8,696 nt of DNA from Rhizobium sp. LCM 4573 (lineage in GTDB: Bacteria > Pseudomonadota > Alphaproteobacteria > Rhizobiales > Rhizobiaceae), in contig NZ_MDDW01000028.1 in NCBI RefSeq assembly GCF_001854865.1, positions 455,081 to 463,776 of the forward strand, given 5' to 3'. Positions 5,930 through 8,696 of this stretch are shown here, one piece after another. Below the pieces are notes generated by a model, which saw nothing but the letters and a program-made list of their open reading frames with translations, had not been told where the DNA came from and did not search any database. How positions within the stretch are numbered: the first letter of the stretch is position 1; each line of letters starts with the position of its first letter. The position numbers were made by a program, and so were the translations under genes.

Positions 5930-5945
5930 ACGGAGGGAGAGGCGC

Positions 5946-6503
5946 GTGTCCACAGATTTGGTGAAGACGCCGGAAGAAGTGCTTTCCTTCTGGTTCGAGG
6001 AGTTGAGCCGCGAACAATGGTTCGCGCCGGGCGAGGGGCTCGATGAAACGATACGCGGCCGCTTTGCCGCCACGCATCTGGCACTGGCGCGCGGCGAGGC
6101 GGAAACCTGGCGGTCCTCACCGGATGAGCGTCTTGCCGCCATCGTCGTGCTGGACCAATTTTCGCGCAATATCTATCGGGGCACGCCGCTCGCCTTCGCG
6201 GCGGATTGGCTCGCGCTGCGCGAGGCGAAGCTTGCCGTCGAGGCAGGGGCGGATCTCGGCGTCACGCCGGAAAAGCGCTGCTTCTTCTATCTGCCCTTCG
6301 AGCATTCCGAAGATCCGGGTGATCAGGATCGTTCCGTGGACCTTTTCAAGGCATTGGGCGATGCCGAATATCTGGATTACGCCGAGCGTCACCGCGCGGT
6401 GATCAGCGAGTTCGGGCGGTTTCCGCACCGCAATCGGTTTCTCGGAAGGGAATCCACGAGCGCCGAACTCGATTATCTGTCGAAGCCCGGCGCGGGGTTC
6501 TGA
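5946..6503 (+). CDS. DUF924 family protein
   Basis: Conserved protein of unknown function, 185 residues, matching the family over its whole length. It is predicted mostly helical, and family members are described as TPR-like. Diagnostic blocks are EVLSFWFEEL near the N-terminus (11-20), VVLDQFSRNIYRG (67-79), RCFFYLPFEHSED (111-123), and a C-terminal FGRFPHRNRFLGRESTSAE. There is no signal peptide or membrane segment, so it is cytosolic. GTG 5946 was chosen: a purine-rich GGAGGGAGAGG block (5932-5942) sits just upstream, and an earlier start at 5907 would overlap the UPF0303 gene with non-family residues. It is probably in an operon with UPF0303. Its stop codon is two bases from the stop of the convergent GlsB-type gene, leaving no room for a separate terminator. 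Confidence 0.9.
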   Translation: MSTDLVKTPEEVLSFWFEELSREQWFAPGEGLDETIRGRFAATHLALARGEAETWRSSPDERLAAIVVLDQFSRNIYRGTPLAFAADWLALREAKLAVEAGADLGVTPEKRCFFYLPFEHSEDPGDQDRSVDLFKALGDAEYLDYAERHRAVISEFGRFPHRNRFLGRESTSAELDYLSKPGAGF

Positions 6504-6505
6504 AA

Positions 6506-6757
6506 CTATCGGCGGAATGCCCTGCCTATGACGATCAGGATGCAGGCGCCGATGAAGCCGGCGATGAGATAACCGATCCATCCGCCGAGCGCTATTCCGA
6601 ACAAGCCCAGGATGGCATTGGCGACCATCGCGCCCACGATGCCGAGCAGAATGTTCATGAGGAGGCCCATATTGCTCTTCATGAACTGCTCTGCGAGCCA
6701 GCCGGCGATGCCGCCGATGATGATGGCCGCGATCCAGCCGATGCCTGCGTCTTCCAT
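6506..6757 (-). CDS. GlsB/YeaQ/YmgE family stress-response membrane protein
   Basis: Small, glycine-rich inner-membrane protein of 83 residues (transglycosylase-associated family), whose exact biochemical role is unknown. Three hydrophobic helices are seen at about residues 6-22, 32-56 and 58-77, with family features IGGIAGWLAEQFMK (14-27), NILLGIVGAMVAN (35-47) and a basic tail (GRAFRR). ATG 6757 was chosen: AAGGA lies eight bases upstream and the family starts with MEDAGIGW. A longer frame to 6847 adds 30 hydrophilic residues and would cross the promoter. The EcfG-type promoter 34 bases upstream fits the stress-response naming of the family. It converges with DUF924. Confidence 0.92.
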   Translation of the reverse strand: MEDAGIGWIAAIIIGGIAGWLAEQFMKSNMGLLMNILLGIVGAMVANAILGLFGIALGGWIGYLIAGFIGACILIVIGRAFRR

Positions 6758-6790
6758 GTATCTGTTCCTTTGTTGATGGTCCCCCGACCT

Positions 6791-6816
6791 AACGCGCGTT
6801 GATGTTGTATGGTTCC
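6791..6816 (-). promoter_or_regulatory. Putative EcfG/RpoE2 general-stress promoter of the GlsB-type gene
   Basis: On the minus strand GGAAC (6816-6812) is followed after exactly 17 bases by CGTT (6794-6791), a full match to the alphaproteobacterial EcfG consensus. The predicted start at about 6784 leaves a leader of about 27 bases containing the AAGGA ribosome-binding site. The downstream gene belongs to a family known for stress induction, which supports the call. Confidence 0.78.
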
Positions 6817-6916
6817 GGGTGCCTTCGGGCTTCATATCTGCGGGCACATTCCTTTTCTTCGCCTTGAAGTCGTTCTATTTTCCCGCCGAATCGCGAGGGA
6901 AGAGAAGAGAAACGCC

Positions 6917-8696
6917 TTGGCCGATACCAGCACGACCCATCTTGGAGCACGGCGCGCGTCGCGCGTGCTGATTGCGGCACTTTGCTGCGCCCTCCTTGCC
7001 ACGCAGCTTTTCATCCCGTTTTCCGCAACGGCGCAGCAGCCTGCGGCACCGCCGGCAGCCCAGCCGGAGGCGGCGGCTCCTCAACCCCAGACGCCGGCCC
7101 CGGCTCAAACCGCAGCTCAAACCGCCACGGCGGACGTGACCGTCGACTCGATCAACGAGCGGATGCGTGAACAGCTTCAGGCAATCCGCGAGCGCCTGAC
7201 GAACTTCAGGGAAAGGGTGCAGGAAGATACGCAGGATGATGCGCGTCTGGCCGAGTTGCGCCTCGAAGCCGAGGAAATCGTCGGCCAGATGCGCGCTGCG
7301 ACGGAATCGCTCAACACCCGTATCCAGCAAATTCAGGCCCGTCTGACGGACCTGGGAGAGCCGCCTCAGCAGGGGCAGCCGCCGGAGCCTCCGCTTGTGA
7401 CAGAGGAAAGAAACCGGCTACTGAACGAGCGCGCGCAGATCAACACCATCGTCGATGATGCGACGAACCTTTCGAATAGCGCCAACCAGCTCGCCAATAC
7501 GATCACCAATCTGCGTCGCGCGCTCTTCACCCAGACCCTGTTCCGCCACACGGAGCTGACGCCCGAGCTTTTCACCGAAGCAGGCCAGGCTTTCATCCAT
7601 GAGGTGGGCAATTTCTGGAACACCCTCGGCAGCTGGCTCAGCTTCGCATGGCGCTACAAGACGCCTCAGCTTTTCGGAGCGATCGTATTATCCATCGGTG
7701 CCGCGCTCCTTTTCCTGGTCGGGGGGTATCGGCTCTTTGGCCGCTTCATCCGCCGTGAAAACGGTATAGACAAACCCTCCTATATCAAACGCCTTTCCGT
7801 CGCCTTCTGGTCGACGGTCATTCAGAACATTTCGCTCACCGCCTTTCTGGTGGCGTCCTTCCTCTTCCTCGACGGCTTCAATGTATTGCGTCCGGATATC
7901 GCTCCGATCATCGCCGCATTCGCCGGCCTGATCTGGTTCGTGGGCTTCGTCTGGCGGCTCACTTACGCCGTGCTTTCACCGGGCGATCCCGATTGGCGGC
8001 TGGTGCGGCTGACGAACAATGGCGCGCGGCTGCTGAGCTGGGCGGTGCTCGGCATGGCGGCGGTCAACGGCCTGGATTATCTTCTGGGCACGATCAGCGA
8101 GGCGCTGAACTCTCCTCTGGTCCTGACCATCGTCAAGAGCCTGATCGCCTCGACCGTCATCGGTTTTATCCTGATCGCGCTTTCATTCCTGAAGCCGGTT
8201 CTGGAAGAGGGAAGTGATCCGGATGCGCCGGGCGCTCCATGGCCGCGCCTGATAACGATCCTGCTGCGGCTGATGGGCCTTCTGCTCATCTTTGCGGTCA
8301 TCACCGGCTATGTCGGCTTCGCCCGCTTCGCTTCCACCCAGATCGTGCTCACCGGCGCGGTTGTGGTCACCATCTATATCGGCATCCTGTCCGGCAAGGC
8401 GGTGGCCAAACAGGGTGCGTTTGCGCATACGGTCGTCGGCAAGCGGCTCGCCGAGCGTTTCCGGTTCGGCGAAGTGGCGCTCGATCAGGCGGGACTGGCC
8501 GCGGGCCTCGGGATCTATGCGCTCGCCCTGATCTTCGGCATTCCGCTGATCCTGTTCACCTGGGGCTTCCAGCTCGCGGATATCGAATCCTGGGTCTACC
8601 GCTTCTTCACCGGATTCCGCATCGGCAATATCTCGATTTCGCTGATCGGCATATTCGGCGGCATCCTCGTCTTCGGCGCCGGCTATGTGCTGACCC
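6917..8696 (+). CDS. DUF3772-type mechanosensitive ion channel protein (MscS superfamily), C-terminus off window
   Basis: Large inner-membrane channel of the MscS/MscK type; 593 codons are visible without a stop and the pore and MscS core should follow past the right edge. Order: a signal peptide (basic ARRASR, hydrophobic core to about residue 36, likely cleavage near SATA-QQ); a Pro/Ala/Gln-rich linker (40-70); a periplasmic coiled coil (about 78-145); a DUF3772-like region (about 155-245); then about nine hydrophobic segments (about 254-276, 294-320, 328-353, 369-391, 402-425, 442-469, 474-494, 526-551 and 569-593). The role by family is release of solutes on hypo-osmotic shock. The frame has no ATG near its N-terminus. 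TTG 6917 is the best start, as it directly precedes the signal peptide and has a purine-rich AAGAGAAGAGA (6900-6910) upstream. The next in-frame candidate, GTG 6965, would cut into the signal peptide. It is divergent from the GlsB-type gene. Confidence 0.87.
   Translation, partial: MADTSTTHLGARRASRVLIAALCCALLATQLFIPFSATAQQPAAPPAAQPEAAAPQPQTPAPAQTAAQTATADVTVDSINERMREQLQAIRERLTNFRERVQEDTQDDARLAELRLEAEEIVGQMRAATESLNTRIQQIQARLTDLGEPPQQGQPPEPPLVTEERNRLLNERAQINTIVDDATNLSNSANQLANTITNLRRALFTQTLFRHTELTPELFTEAGQAFIHEVGNFWNTLGSWLSFAWRYKTPQLFGAIVLSIGAALLFLVGGYRLFGRFIRRENGIDKPSYIKRLSVAFWSTVIQNISLTAFLVASFLFLDGFNVLRPDIAPIIAAFAGLIWFVGFVWRLTYAVLSPGDPDWRLVRLTNNGARLLSWAVLGMAAVNGLDYLLGTISEALNSPLVLTIVKSLIASTVIGFILIALSFLKPVLEEGSDPDAPGAPWPRLITILLRLMGLLLIFAVITGYVGFARFASTQIVLTGAVVVTIYIGILSGKAVAKQGAFAHTVVGKRLAERFRFGEVALDQAGLAAGLGIYALALIFGIPLILFTWGFQLADIESWVYRFFTGFRIGNISISLIGIFGGILVFGAGYVLT

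Noticed and set aside
5279..6169. Minus-strand open frame of 296 codons across the FMN reductase, UPF0303 and DUF924 genes
   Set aside because: It spans three recognised genes on the other strand and shows no domain features.

Overview
The window reads as chromosomal DNA from an alphaproteobacterium, most likely Rhizobiaceae-like (Agrobacterium/Rhizobium/Shinella/Ensifer type). The grounds are GC-rich coding sequence with long antisense shadow ORFs, the family content (YjbE-type TerC, UPF0303, DUF924, DUF3772 mechanosensitive channel, COG4529 flavoprotein), and two sites matching the EcfG/RpoE2 general-stress sigma consensus (GGAAC-N16/17-CGTT), which is confined to this class. The genus is inference. 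No mobile element, CRISPR array, tRNA or rRNA was seen.

Left part (1-1760, minus strand): the start of an operon for a membrane-anchored molybdenum hydroxylase of the aldehyde/isoquinoline oxidoreductase type. A tri-heme cytochrome c gene overlaps a [2Fe-2S] subunit gene by one base (TAATG). The [2Fe-2S] gene runs off the left edge, and the large molybdopterin subunit is expected beyond it. A good EcfG-type promoter lies directly upstream of the cytochrome gene.

Middle part (1761-4671): a minus-strand TerC/YjbE membrane protein gene with its own intrinsic terminator diverges from a plus-strand receiver-only response regulator. The 304-base region between them holds a branched inverted-repeat structure (9-bp closing stem, two inner hairpins). 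It is preceded by a promoter-like sequence and followed by a hairpin plus T6 on the terC sense strand, so it looks like an attenuator leader or a small RNA. It does not match the yybP-ykoY manganese riboswitch that often precedes this TerC subfamily. The response regulator is followed by a COG4529 FAD/NAD(P)-binding protein that probably starts at TTG.

Right part (4672-8696): a plus-strand run of an MsuE/SsuE-type FMN reductase, a UPF0303 haem-degrading-fold protein and a DUF924 protein. The last two are 16 bases apart and probably co-transcribed. They converge on a GlsB/YeaQ/YmgE-type small membrane protein (minus strand) that has the clearest EcfG promoter in the window. Divergent from it, a DUF3772-type mechanosensitive channel gene (TTG start, signal peptide, coiled coil, many membrane segments) runs off the right edge before its MscS core.

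Taken together the region is mostly housekeeping and stress-response content. The least explained items are the structured element upstream of terC and the apparent placing of the molybdenum-hydroxylase operon under the general stress sigma factor.
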